A stretch of 64,000 nt of DNA from Prostheceraeus crozeri (Eukaryota > Platyhelminthes > Polycladida > Euryleptidae). Under the pieces are notes generated by a model, which was not told where the DNA came from, searched no databases, and saw only the letters and a program-made list of their open reading frames with translations. Each line of letters starts with the position of its first letter. The stretch's first letter is position 1. Positions 13,001 to 23,602 of the stretch are shown piece after piece. The stretch covers positions 496,001 to 560,000 of the forward strand of contig CAJQUW010004746.1 in NCBI GenBank assembly GCA_907163375.1, given 5' to 3'. A program made the position numbers and the translations under genes.

Positions 13001-14514
13001 CCATGAACAGTAACTTAATTGATGCGATGAGACGAAAATTTTGACTTGAAATTGATTTCCTCACAGAGACAGATCTTCTGTTTGACTATAGAAAGGAAAC
13101 ATTGGAACATGTAGCGTTAATGAAATGGCACAATCTGCTGACATAATACCATAGCAATTGAACAATGAGCAGCCAATTCAGCGATAAACACACCAAATTG
13201 TGCGACGTTTCAGTGACTGTTATCAACCGGATCACACAGCAAGGAGACACAGTTGATGTCAAGTTCTACAGAGAAGTTTGCGAACGTTTATTCGACCGCC
13301 TGCTAACTTTTTTTAATAATCATCGGAAGGGCCAACATGATCGAGAAAACTTTTGCGCAATGATCTGAATTCTTCGAATATGAAAGAATCGCTGCGATTG
13401 GAGCATTTTGAAGGAATCCACAACAATCCGCAAGTGACGCACGACTATTTTTCCTATCTTTGCAAGGTATTAAAAATTTCTTTTTGCCCACTTAATAAGT
13501 TCCTGCATGTGTCATTATTTTGATTCAGTTTGCACTTCTAGCAAAGTGATACAGCTAAACAATCTAATTCTGTGGATTTCCTTGTTCACCTGCTGACCAC
13601 TGGTAAATTATGTGTGTGCGCGGAACTTGATTTCAGCGCTCATGGTATGTAGGCTATAACTAGAACGGAAATTCATCGAAATTTGCGGTACACGAGCAGA
13701 ACTTGTTAGATGGGCAGAAACCTCGGAACTTAACACAGTTTGAATAGGAGAATTTGTCCATTCTCAACTTTAAGTCGCTGTAGATTCGACTCAGGAAGGA
13801 TGATTTGCCGTCACTTGGTCAACTACATGAATCTTGTACATGCATCTTAATGTAAATATATAGTAGGCTAATCTCAGTGTATACACCCGTTATACTTTGA
13901 ATTGACTCAATCACATAAAACACGAAAATGTTCCCGAATCATATAACTAAGTTAAAAAAGAAAATTGCTGATGCATGCACAGTACAACATACATGCATCT
14001 ATTGACCATTGCTTCATGTGAACATATAATTAATGTAATGATATGTATTTATGCAAAATGACTATGATGGCATTGAAGAACGAATACACGCAAGGTCATA
14101 ATAAGACTTTGAACTCAAGCGCGCCTCTTCTCTCCGATTTTTAGTTGCGTCGACTGTCGATTTACCCTAACGCTGTGCTGCTATTAATCTTATCGAAAAG
14201 AGAGGACTGAGCACTTCAATGAATGACATCATCTCTGAACTCCAAAAATGTCACACCTTGGGAACTTGGAAATGGTTGCCGATTTTGGGGATTCAAAGTG
14301 CACTTCGTGAAAAATTAATTTCGTTAATTTTTCGGCTTTTTTCCAATTGTCTCTTCTATCAAACACTTAGTGAAAAAGATGAATACCGCCATACAGGCAC
14401 GGCGGAACCGGGGGAGGGGGCGGGGCACCGAGTGCACGTGTCCCCCTGAAAATTTAGCAACTTTTCATGCCCTTCTCCCACAATTTAATTGATGCTCAAA
14501 ATTTTCAGACATCT
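10002..14514. other. Intergenic DNA, no gene seen
   Basis: Contains only short frames without recognisable domains (for example 12619-12862 and 13165-13368). A G-rich stretch lies near 14408-14428. Confidence 0.5.
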
Positions 14515-15293
14515 CCCCTATGGGAACGAATCTTGCGAAAAACTGGCGAATGTCAGCTGCAGAATATCATGCTAAAGTTCAGTCATATTTGCGGGATATT
14601 CGCTGGCGAAGTTCGCCGGCGACAATTCGCGCTCTATTTGTCACCTTTTACTTTTGAATTTCTCTCTTATTTTCTTTAGTAATCCGCATCTACAGCCGAG
14701 GCTATATTCTCTCCCTCACCTCCTCACTATCCCCCACATATGGCTAATCTATCTAAGAAATAAGTGCAGACTATCATTCTTTGATATTGATAAGAATATA
14801 GAGAATCCTCATATATCAATTTTCATAACATCTCTTGACATTCAATAATTTACAACAATGACAAATATTTGAATAATATCATAGTATTTACTGCGACATT
14901 TATGGAAGATAAATACTTACTTTAGTTTAAGCCTTCGTGAATTAAAAAAGATCCCTTTTTATCAGATCAGACTGAGTATACAATATATTTTCATGTGAAG
15001 GTAATATACGAACATTACTACTTACCACTAATTAGTTGCTACAATATCCACGATTTCGCCGGTTGGCGAAAAATCAGCTCGCATTAGTAACCAAATATCT
15101 ACCAACCAATTATAGCAACTTTTTCGCCACCTGTCGTTTTTTAATTTTACACATGTTTTTGGATAAATTATGACCATTTTCACATGCGGAGATAGTTTTT
15201 ACACGAAAATGAACCTTTAAAAAAATTATCCACAAAATCGCTACCTCGCCAGATAATCTGTTGATATTAGCAAGATGCGTTCCCACAGGGTCA
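14515..15293. repeat. Diverged inverted-repeat element, possible non-autonomous DNA transposon
   Basis: The motif TATGGGAACGAATCTTGC near 14518 recurs inverted near 15275-15293 as TGTGGGAACGCATCTTGC (16 of 18 bases match). Several TGGCGAA/TTCGCC blocks also lie inside both arms. The layout suggests an old inverted-repeat transposon of about 780 bp. The arms are diverged and no target duplication was identified. Confidence 0.35.
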
Positions 15294-15531
15294 TTGGCTT
15301 GACAGAGCCAAATATTGCCAATGAGTTGCCGAGTTATCATTTTCCACTTTCATCCACTTTTCTGTTAAACACAATCCCATTCAAGTGAAAACGATGCCAC
15401 AAATCGTGCGATGGAGGTAATGATGTCATACTTGACACAGGCAGTTGATGAAGCAAACAAATAAATAAGCAGAATTAACTTATTTGTTTATGATAACGGA
15501 TATATCTAAGCAGTAGTCCAATGGTGACGCT

Positions 15532-15561
15532 AATTCGCGTATTTCGCGAAATACGCGAATT
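15532..15561. repeat. Perfect 30-bp CG-rich palindrome
   Basis: The half-site AATTCGCGTATTTCG is followed directly by its exact reverse complement with no spacer. Four CGCG tetramers lie inside it and more CGCG follow to 15592, in otherwise AT-rich DNA. Confidence 0.85.
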
Positions 15562-16392
15562 GCGCGAAATGATAACCTTCGACGCGAAATTTTTATAATG
15601 ACAAATTTGTGATATTTAGAGGTCTTCTTGATATTTGTCCTAATTCTGCTTAACAAAATTGTTGCAAAGTTCTCAATTATTGTAGAATTCATCACAGGTT
15701 TGACCTATTTGATATAAACTTTTAGGCTCAATTGATTCGGTTAACAGTTTAGATTTTGTCTGAGCTTCATTTGTTGTAAGCACCGGTATCCATCGACTAA
15801 TAGCCTTCTATTGGAGGAATTCAACTAAAAGGGTAGACTTTTTCTTCTATGATGGTCACGAATTTCACGATAAACAGTGCTTGTTTGGATTTGTATACGA
15901 TTATATCATTTCAGGTTTCCTAAGGAATCTCGAAGTTTTTATGCTTTGTTCAAATCAATCTCATCGCATCAATATCTGTCACCGAATTCGATATCAAATC
16001 TCATCTTTCATGCTTTCAACTTGTTTTTACGATAAGCTTTTAATAATTTGTTAAATTAAGTTTATGAACAATCGATATATCTGTCTATCAGCGCTTTCAT
16101 TGACCGATCGGAGCATTTCGATGTAATATTCCAATTTTCATCGCATTCAATAAAGGTAAGTCTATATGTAAATGGCTGCACGCCATGCTTTATCACAGTA
16201 AATGTACAGTCGGAATGAGATGATTAGAATGTAAATTCCAGTTTCTGTTTTTAATTAATATACATGCATATCGTAGTGGGAATTATGAATTTCTGTCTTT
16301 TTATGCATATAGAACTGCATGTATAATATCATAGCTAGTTCATCGTATCTGAGTCATATGTCGGTTTGTTAACTCTTCCAGTAATGAACTTT

Positions 16393-16640
16393 ATTACTCC
16401 AGCGAAGGTCGAAACGTCTTTAATGTTGACAATGTTATTTCGCCTTTTCGCTCTTTTTATCACACATGTGCCAAGTGCGCATTGCCTTGAGTTAAGGAAC
16501 TACTACTAGGCCTAGTAGAGACTTGAACATTTTAAGCACTGAATTCTTATACAGCTTTTCTTCCAACGGGGTACTCATACCTCATATACTGTAGTTTGGG
16601 TTTCTCCGAGCGATGAAGAGTTCTCGTAAAACGAAACGCT
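16393..16640 (+). repeat. Penelope-like, hammerhead-type motif remnants
   Basis: Two segments, GCGAAGGTCGAAACGTCTTT near 16401 and GCGATGAAGAGTTCTCGTAA followed by AACGAAACGC near 16602, resemble the conserved (GATGA)...(CGAAACG) core. That core marks the ribozyme-bearing pseudo-LTRs of Penelope-like retroelements. No reverse transcriptase or GIY-YIG domain remains beside them, so only short remnants are proposed. Confidence 0.35.
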
Positions 16641-17325
16641 TCTACGGCTGCCAAGGAATTCAATGCTTAAATTGTTCAAATATGTGGACATTTTTCGAAC
16701 ACTTGCCGAAGCGAACTGGCACTCTACTTCAGTCAATCTACTTTTTGGTCAATAGTTAATTGAACTTTGACGCCATTACTATGAGACATTGATCAACGAA
16801 ATTTACCTGCCATGTGTGAATGAATCATTACTATCTACGATCCACCACAATTTCTTAAGGGATCGTAGGCTTTACAAATAGGGAAATTGTATATTTACTT
16901 TTTCACCTCAGTCAGTACAGTATGAAGATGATGCACGCGAGCTTCTGATAATGAAGAAGATATACTGATTAGTTTTTGTAACAAGTTTCTTCGAAAATAC
17001 TGTCCTACTGCCATTTACTCAGGTTAAACGGAATTCTATAATTTAATAGAGACAAAATCATTCAGTTTTAACGAGGACTCAAGTTCGTTGGATAACCGTC
17101 CGGTTCCCAGTTTTATGCATTATTTGAGATTGCTGTAATTCTTTTCATTTGTCATTTAAAAAAGAGAAAATGACTTTGAGGTCCTAAATGCTTGTATATT
17201 GTTTAATGCACCACTGGTGGCATGAAGTCCTGCCCATTTTTCAACTGATATTTTGAGATTTCTCCAGATTCTTTGCCCATCAAAGAAATGAGATATTATT
17301 CAAAGGTCCCAGCTGCTCAAAGGCG

Positions 17326-17660
17326 ATGAGCGATCAAAGACTAAAGAATGATGACTCAGAGAGTCGTCGGCGAGTCTCTAGAACTGCAAACGATGATGGT
17401 CATCGCCCAATGGTCTCCATGGAGCATCAGGGGTTTCCATGGTCGGAGGAGGTTGTGACTCATGCTCCTCAGCATAGGGTAGGCCTACAACACCTGCAAG
17501 TCAAGATTAAAGTCACTGTTCACTAAGCATGTGAAGAAAACGTGAATGAATCGGACTAGAGAGCATGATGGTCGATCGAGCATTTCAGGCGTATTCTCTG
17601 GTCCAAAGAATCGCGCTTTAACCTCTATGCACCGGATGAGCGGGTGGACTTAACCCTATT
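17326..17660 (+). pseudogene. Possible Tc1-like transposase fragment
   Basis: A plus-strand frame near 17585-17650 reads RILWSKESRFNLYAPDERV, which resembles the VLFSDESRFNLY...DGR block around the first catalytic aspartate of Tc1 transposases (here SKES instead of SDES). The upstream 17326-17526 frame (66 codons) could be a scrambled part of the DNA-binding half. No terminal repeats were found and the similarity is confined to one short block, so the call is tentative. Confidence 0.4.
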
Positions 17661-18399
17661 GATCCATCATACACATGATCCTCTTCAGATGCTAAGCACT
17701 AAGACTTTATTAGATCTAAGACGTGCCGGGAGGACCATCTCGGGGGTCCATGACATTGCGCTACACGATCTGGACTTCACCCTTAATTGTACAAGATCAC
17801 ACAAGGCCACTTAATAAGTGATCCCTTGCGTCAGTTTTTTTCAGACTCGATATAATAGGAACTTAGATACAAATAGATACTAGTAATTAGTAATGCTTTG
17901 GTGGTCAACGTCTGAGCAGTTTTACCCTTATAATCACAAAAAGTTAACAAAATAGTTATGAAAAGAATAAAAACCAACAAAATCAATAGCCAGTCGTCAG
18001 CAGGTACCCGCCTGGTCGCGCTTCGACGTTGATTAAAGCAAAATCGCTTAAATCTCCAAAAATATATCGATGGGAGTGATGAGGGACTGCGAAGCCATCA
18101 AAACAGGTATTTCGCGGGGGATACGCAAGACATTTTGCCACCAGTGCACGTAAAGAGATTCATTCGCCTGACCATGACTGCCGGTGGCATCTGAAAGTTC
18201 CCGGTATAATGTTATCTTACTTCGGTACGACTAACATCGTTTTCTGCGGGTATCTCGTGGTGAATTAAATCGATGTCAAGTCCCTTACTTCAATAGATAA
18301 TAACTATAAGATACCTCAGTAAATTTCACATTCATTTTAGCAGTCATTACATTTGACATAGATACAGTGATTTTTAAACACTAAATCAGTCTTTTTATT
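17661..18399. other. Intergenic DNA, no gene seen
   Basis: No ORF or repeat of note is recognised. Confidence 0.45.
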
Positions 18400-19190
18400 T
18401 TCGGGTGGCTCCAAGTTCTCAGCGTGATCGCACGTGTCCTTCACCTGTTCGATGTCCTCCTGTACTTCTTCGAAGAAAACAAATCTGTGAACGATCGCGC
18501 TAAGAACATTAATAACACCCTTAAAGACCCGAAAACCTTGTTTGCCCTTTGGGCTTCTATTTCAAAGATCAGGATATTGTGTTCACGAATTGCATGAAGC
18601 GATTGTTAATTTATACCGGCGCTACCTTCTAAGGTTCATCAAACCGTCATGCATCGAACGAAAGTGTTGGAAAATTGGCTCGGTGACTACAGTAAAATCA
18701 TAGGCGAAAAAGCGCGGATGTTTTTGTTCAAGATGGCAACCCATGATCAGCAGGTTGCTATCAACGCTGTGCGAGCCTTTTCATAACTGGCTCAAGGAAA
18801 TTGAAAGAATATCTTCCTTTCGGAAATCGTTTGCTGAAGTATTTGCAAATTTTTAGAACCTGGCGAGCACCGGAACAAAAACTTCGAGAAATGAGTGACG
18901 AAATTGGCGCGCGACATGCCCACGGTGGTTGAAGAAGCTGAGAAGTCTCAGTTGACAGTTGGAGCCAGATTATTCCACGTGTGGCTGAATGATCAATCTG
19001 TTGACAAGAGTTTTTCGCGTGATATTAGTACATACTGGGCAGAGGTTGAGAAGATCGGAAAATTCCCTTTGCTTACTAAAGTTTCGAAAGCTGTTTTCAT
19101 ATTGCCACACGGGAATGCGGAGATAGAACGGAGCTTCTCAACATTTTCCGACATTGTTACCAAAAAGCGAGTCTTCATCTGGTAACCATC
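18400..19190 (+). pseudogene. hAT transposase C-terminal fragment
   Basis: The frame at 18895-19185 carries the hAT C-terminal dimerisation block. DISTYWAEVEKIGKFPLLTK is followed by AVFILPHGNAEIERSFS and then DIVTKKR, matching the family pattern (YW..v....FP.L...a...l.lP..na..ERsFS....i.T..R) in order. Upstream plus-strand sequence to about 18400 holds further broken pieces that could belong to the same transposase. No zinc-finger BED domain, catalytic core or terminal repeats were recognised, so this is an inactive remnant. Confidence 0.75.
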
Positions 19191-19808
19191 AAGGCTTTGG
19201 TCGTCTGAAAATCTATCTTGAAATACAAGGAGTGGAGTAATTCTACCATACCTGTTACTCTTGAGTTGAGCCGAAGTGTCGCGACAGCTTATTCTAAATA
19301 TATATTGTATTGACATGCACTTTGATAGATTTACATACATCTTGACGAACTATTTACATACCTTTTCATGTATTTTTATCGATTCAAAACATTCATCTTT
19401 GTATAAAGAAGTTTTTATGCAACTTTTATGGGAATAATAACATGTGGAGTACATATAAAGTTTGGTATTCTAAATACACTGACTAAATACTTAATGAATT
19501 CTGAATCAAGAGGCTGTGATTTGCACATATTCCATTAGGGAGCCAACAATGATTACGGATATGTCTCGATGGTGTGCGTGCAATTAACGGACCTATAATA
19601 GGAATACGTCAGATCAGACTTATATTTGTCCAGATATTCTGGACTTCTCAGGAATACTTGGTGTGTACTAAAAAATGTGTTTTTGCTGTATAGAGAGTGA
19701 ATAAGGGTGAATTATATGATACTAAGTAGGTAGTATTGACGCGAAACGCGAGGCAATGTGAGTAGTAAGTAAAACTCCACTTCTGGATAGCGCAAGATGG
19801 CCGCCGTC
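19191..19808. other. Flank left of the Polinton, no gene seen
   Basis: No ORF of interest. The last 40 bp before the element include AAGATGGCCGCCGTC, a locally GC-rich stretch. Confidence 0.45.
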
Positions 19809-20400
19809 GAAAAAGTCGCTGACGTCCCCCCCCTCCTGTCCGTCGAGTCGGTCGTGGTGTGCCGCCGTGTTGCTTCGAGTCTGACGTCCCCCCCCCCTCT
19901 GGCCGTCCGTCGTAGCGCGAGGTGATGCGCTCTCGAGGTTGGCGTGGTGTACCGGCCAGGTTGGGAGGGTGGACTGTCGTAGCTCACCTGAAAAAATCCT
20001 AAGTGTCAGAGTGGCTTTGTATGGGCAAAATTTTGAAAATTTTCCAAAGTGTGGCATTTCGACCTGGGACCCTGACCAAAGGTTGTTTCATCAAATTTCA
20101 CCGACCCCCCCCCCCGACAGCAATCTTATAACTTTGGTTCTAGTGGACGGATTTTGTCTTACAGCTACTCGTTTGAAAGATGAGAAAAAACTGCTCGACG
20201 ACATTTCTGTCGCGAGTCAATCGGACCAGCCGTTCAAAAGTTAGAGCTGTTACAAGATTTTAGGTCGGAGCTCACCTGAAAAAATCCTAAGTGTCAGAGT
20301 GACTTTGTATGGACAAAATTTTGAAAATTTTCCAAAGTGTGTCATTTCGACCTGGGACCTTCACCAAAACATTTTTCATCAAATTTCTCCGAACGAGGGG
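19809..20400 (+). repeat. Polinton left terminal inverted repeat
   Basis: Starts GAAAAAGTCGCTGACGTC and matches the right end in inverted orientation for about 590 bp, with a few substitutions and differences in C-run length. It contains two direct copies of a unit of about 130 bp (about 19980-20121 and 20272-20400) that begins at AGCTCACCTGAAAAAATCC and ends in a C-rich run. A spacer of about 150 bp separates the two copies. Confidence 0.9.
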
Positions 20401-20545
20401 GGGAGGGGAGGGGGTCAGTGAAACTTGATGAAAAATGTTTTTGTAAAGGTCCCAGGTCGAAATTCGGAAGTTTTAAATTTTTCAAAATTTTCACCACACT
20501 GGAGCTCTCACACTTAGGAATTTTTTCACTTGTGGCATGTTACAT
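20400..20545 (-). repeat. Third, inverted copy of the terminal-repeat unit
   Basis: The G-rich run at 20396-20420 leads into a diverged reverse-oriented copy of the same unit (GGTCCCAGGTCGAAAT ... GGAGCTCTCACACTTAGGAA). The inner left terminal-repeat unit therefore faces an inverted partner. It was not seen in this form at the right end. Confidence 0.7.
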
Positions 20546-20700
20546 GGACATGTGCTGACGCACCAACTTCCCGTGGTCAGATGAGAATGGTTCAGGTGTC
20601 ATATGATAGAGAATGATGAGACGAATCGTTTGCAACAAACCGCATGTCGCTACGATGAATACTTTCGGAGACAGAGCCATTTTAAGTTTTCTTCCGAGCA

Positions 20701-20735
20701 TATATAAACCCCCGACAACGTAAGTCTGATCACTT
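20701..20735 (+). promoter_or_regulatory. TATA-initiator core promoter (coiled-coil gene side)
   Basis: TATATAAA at 20701-20708 is followed 31 bp later by TGATCACTTC, an initiator-like sequence. It is the first plus-strand promoter-like site inside the left repeat and would serve the coiled-coil ORF region at 21331-22497. Confidence 0.5.
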
Positions 20736-21057
20736 CATCGAAAGACGAGGTAAGCGACGGTCGTCGCTCTGAGCTCCCGATATCGGGTGTTTCAAAGGAC
20801 TCTATCTTTTGAAGTAGGCAAGCTATCTTCTTACTTCAAAGTTTGTATGATAGAGTTTGATAGTGTCTTTACTACTGATAAAATTTTAAAAAAGTAGTAT
20901 GAGTAGTAAAATGCGGAATTTTTTAAAAATTCTTAATTTTCAGTTTTTTCAAAGTTTAAAATGTAGACTAAGGTTTTCAAGTATGCTGAGTTCAAATCTG
21001 CTATCAGATTTGAAATTTAACTAAGTCTAAGGCAGCTTTGAGGGGTTAGATCCCAGC

Positions 21058-21175
21058 TACTGATCACTACCTTTGACTCGGCGTTGCTGTTACCACTTCG
21101 GGGCAGTGACAATGATGTCTTCAGCTGTAAAGAGCGGGTATCGGGGAAGATCTCTCACTTCCCTAGTGATCAGTA
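21058..21175. repeat. 12-bp perfect inverted repeat around a 94-bp loop
   Basis: TACTGATCACTA (21058-21069) is repeated as its exact complement TAGTGATCAGTA (21164-21175). Each arm also contains the self-complementary TGATCA. The segment lies in the leader region upstream of the first element ORF. Confidence 0.6.
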
Positions 21176-21330
21176 CAAGGCCTTCGGGCTGTCGACGCGA
21201 TCGAGTGCCACTCACTACACTCAAATCTATCATTCGTCACTAAGTGTAATGCTTTAGGAATATGACTGTACTACATGATTCCAAAGTTATACAAATTTCA
21301 TTATCTTACAGTTAACGAGAAATCTCAGGC

Positions 21331-22497
21331 ATGGCAAATGATAAAAACCGAAAATTCCACATCAAAATGTGTGTGTGCGGTCGAATAAATCGCAGTGCGG
21401 ACGCCAAGGCGCATGTTAAGAAGGCGGGCACTGACCACATGATTATCCTGAATAGGGTTGCGTGTGTAAAGTATAGAGTGTTGAAGGGTGATGAGGATGA
21501 GGCGCGTTTTTACAGAGTGCATGGTGACTGTAGTGGAGGTTTGGTGAATGACTTGCGATTCACGCAGTTGATTGTTGAAGAGAGGTAGCGAATGTTGGCG
21601 ATAGAGCGAGACGGCAAGGTGGAGAATGTTGTTGAGAATGTTGTTGAGAATGATGAGTTGGCGAGAGCAGTTGCTTCGTTGGAGGCTGAGATTGGGCGAA
21701 AGAGAGTGCTTGAGAGTGATGATGAGGATGATGTGGATTTAGATAGGGAGCGTGTGAGGAAGTTGAGCTCTTCGTCGTCGGAGGTGTCAAACATTGTCAT
21801 CACCGACCCCCCGCAGAGCTCATCTTCCCCAAAAGTGAAGAGTGGTGGGATTCGTAAGCAGTCGGCGAGGTGGTTGAAGGATAAAGAGAAGAAGCATGTA
21901 TCGCAGCAGATGGCGCATGATTTGTTGGTGAATAAGTATGAGAGTTTGAAGAAGGTGAAGGATGAAGTCATGAAGGAGTTGGATGAGTTGAAAAAGAAGG
22001 AACTGAAGTCGAAGGAGGTAGCGGATGAGAATATTCGAATGAGGCGTAGTGTGACTGATTTGAAGAATAAGACGCGAGAGTTGGAAGAGAAGAATGATGA
22101 CTGTGAGAAGAGGGCGAGTGCTGCGGAGAGAAGAATGAGAGATGCAGAAGCGAAGTTTGAGGAGATGATGAAGGAGATGAGTGTGTTGAGAGCGAGGAAT
22201 GTTGAGTTGGAGAGGACTGTGGCTCGGCGGGGTGATGAGAGGCAGGCGTTTGAGAAGTTGGAGCGCATGAGGGATGAGTGGAATCGTGTGAATGAGGATA
22301 GGTTGTTTGAGCTTCACCTCCCTATTCGGGATAATCATTTGGACGGTGAAGTACTCGTCAACCGCAGTCAGGACGAGTCAATAATTTGTTATAACGGCCA
22401 TCCAACCAAAAAAAGTCTCCATGCCACCCTGAGAATGCGCGGCCATCTCCACAAATTTTCTGTTAGGAAGCGCACGAGACTACCTGAGGATGGCTAA
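21331..22497 (+). pseudogene. Polinton coiled-coil protein region
   Basis: The first part encodes a small Cys/His-containing segment (CVCGRINRS ... HVKKAGTDH). The rest encodes an acidic linker (ESDDEDDVDLDRERVRK), a Ser-rich stretch and then about 130 residues of strongly charged heptad-like sequence (ELDELKKKELKSKEVAD, RELEEKNDDCEKRASAAERR). This is a long coiled coil with a basic C-terminus. Coiled-coil proteins are a recurrent accessory class in Polintons, and structural or scaffolding roles have been suggested for them. The reading frame may be interrupted about once. It could equally be two adjacent small genes. Codon choice is markedly G-rich (GAG, GTG, TTG) compared with the AT-rich capsid genes of the same element. 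Confidence 0.6.
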
Positions 22498-22597
22498 CTT
22501 GGTGAGTGAAAAGTAAATAAGATAGTATATCCTATTCTATTACATATCATTTTCATTGCAGATCTTTGCCCGCCTTCACCACCCCATCAATTCACTC

Positions 22598-22740
22598 CCG
22601 AGAACGAAACATCGGCTCTCTTAAGGGCCACCTAGGGGCAAGACATGATAGAACCTCCTCGCGGTTTGCCCTGGGCAGTCTTCAGACTGGCGAATACTAT
22701 CATTAAGTTGAATCTGCTATCAGTCAACTTGAACGTTATG
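22598..22740. repeat. Direct repeat of about 140 bp, copy 1
   Basis: Begins GAGAACGAAACATCGGCTCT and ends TCAACTTGAACGTT. Copy 2 lies about 524 bp downstream with only a few differences. A short motif that follows copy 1 (GCAGTCGATTGCCATCCCTG) is also found in the 206-bp tandem repeat at 23603-24018. Confidence 0.8.
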
Positions 22741-22802
22741 CAGTCGATTGCCATCCCTGAAGCATTCTGATTCGCTGTTGAGCAATTCATTGTTGAAAAC
22801 TC

Positions 22803-22836
22803 TATATAAGCCAGAAGATTGTAGCGCTTCTCATTC
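22803..22836 (+). promoter_or_regulatory. TATA-initiator core promoter (22851 segment)
   Basis: TATATAAG at 22803-22810 is followed 30 bp later by TCTCATTCA. An ATG lies about 18 bp downstream of the initiator. The layout matches the other promoter-like sites in the element. Confidence 0.5.
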
Positions 22837-22850
22837 AATTTTAAGTCACG

Positions 22851-23107
22851 ATGGAAGCAACGTCTCCTGCCAATAGCATTCCTGTCTTCATCGATTAAGA
22901 CAACGCCATTCCCGAGTTCATCATCCTCGACGAGTGGGATGAAGAGGATGAGAAGAAGGGGAAGATTAAGAAGATCATTTGGACGGATGAGGTATGGAAT
23001 CCGAATACCACCCGCATCCGAAAGGTGCCAGATGCACCAGCACGACCTAGGCGGTATAGGGTCTATGAGAACCTAACCGTCATATCCATTGACTATTCTA
23101 GCCAATA
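22851..23107 (+). pseudogene. Short interrupted Polinton coding segment, unknown
   Basis: A plus-strand coding-like segment begins MEATSPANSIPVF and later reads FIILDEWDEEDEKKGKIKK and PDAPARPRRYRVYENL, giving an acidic then basic composition. It looks broken (about one break). I do not recognise a family. It sits immediately after a TATA-initiator promoter and between two direct repeats, so it may be part of a duplicated small-gene region. Confidence 0.35.
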
Positions 23108-23119
23108 GTCAACTTAATT

Positions 23120-23262
23120 GACACCGAGAACGAACCATCGTCTCTCTTAAGGGCCACCATGGGTCAAGACATGATAGAACCTCCACGCGGTTTGCCCTGG
23201 GCAGTCTTCGGACTGGCGAATACTATCATTAAGTTGAATCTGCTATCAGTCAACTTGAACGT
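23120..23262. repeat. Direct repeat of about 140 bp, copy 2
   Basis: Begins GAGAACGAACCATCGTCTCT and ends TCAACTTGAACGTT, nearly identical to copy 1 at 22598-22740. The pair brackets the 22851-23107 segment. Confidence 0.8.
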
Positions 23263-23490
23263 TGCAAATGAAGTTCGGTGTAATACTTCCTTTCGACGGG
23301 CGTTCCTGTAAAGGGCGGCGGTGAAACCCGTAGCTATGTATACCGCAAGGGACATTCGGCAATGGTCAATCTTGTTCAACCTCTCTGCGTCATGTTTGCA
23401 AGTGATTGCCTCTGTCTCAACGTAGTATGCATTCGCGCCAGGGCGACATTTAGCCAACTGTCGAAGGTTGCCTAAAACTTTCCATTGCAT
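23164..23490 (-). CDS. Hypothetical minus-strand ORF, unknown
   Basis: A 108-codon ATG-started frame (MQWKVLGNLRQLAKCRPG...) with six cysteines and histidines in its first half. Its 3' third lies inside direct-repeat copy 2, so the same C-terminal peptide (FKLTDSRFNLMIVFAS) appears again from copy 1. No family is recognised, and the frame may be a by-product of the repeat. It could also be part of a small minus-strand gene. Confidence 0.25.
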   Translation of the reverse strand: MQWKVLGNLRQLAKCRPGANAYYVETEAITCKHDAERLNKIDHCRMSLAVYIATGFTAALYRNARRKEVLHRTSFATFKLTDSRFNLMIVFASPKTAQGKPRGGSIMS

Positions 23491-23602
23491 ACGTTATGAG
23501 AACCATGAGTTCTACCTGTCTCTATCAATGAGACGAATTGATGAATGGAATAAAATGGGAGGACACTCACGCGCCACACGCAACATAACACACTTCTCTC
23601 TT

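Noticed and set aside
19722-20057. Minus-strand ORFs in the left Polinton terminal repeat (and mirror frames at 41503-41758)
   Set aside because: They occur as mirror images in both terminal repeats and are made of repeat sequence with C/G runs. Not genes.
21510-22268. 252-codon minus-strand ORF, Ser/Phe-rich
   Set aside because: It is the antisense shadow of the coiled-coil gene; G-rich GAG/AAG codons read backwards give Ser/Phe/Leu.
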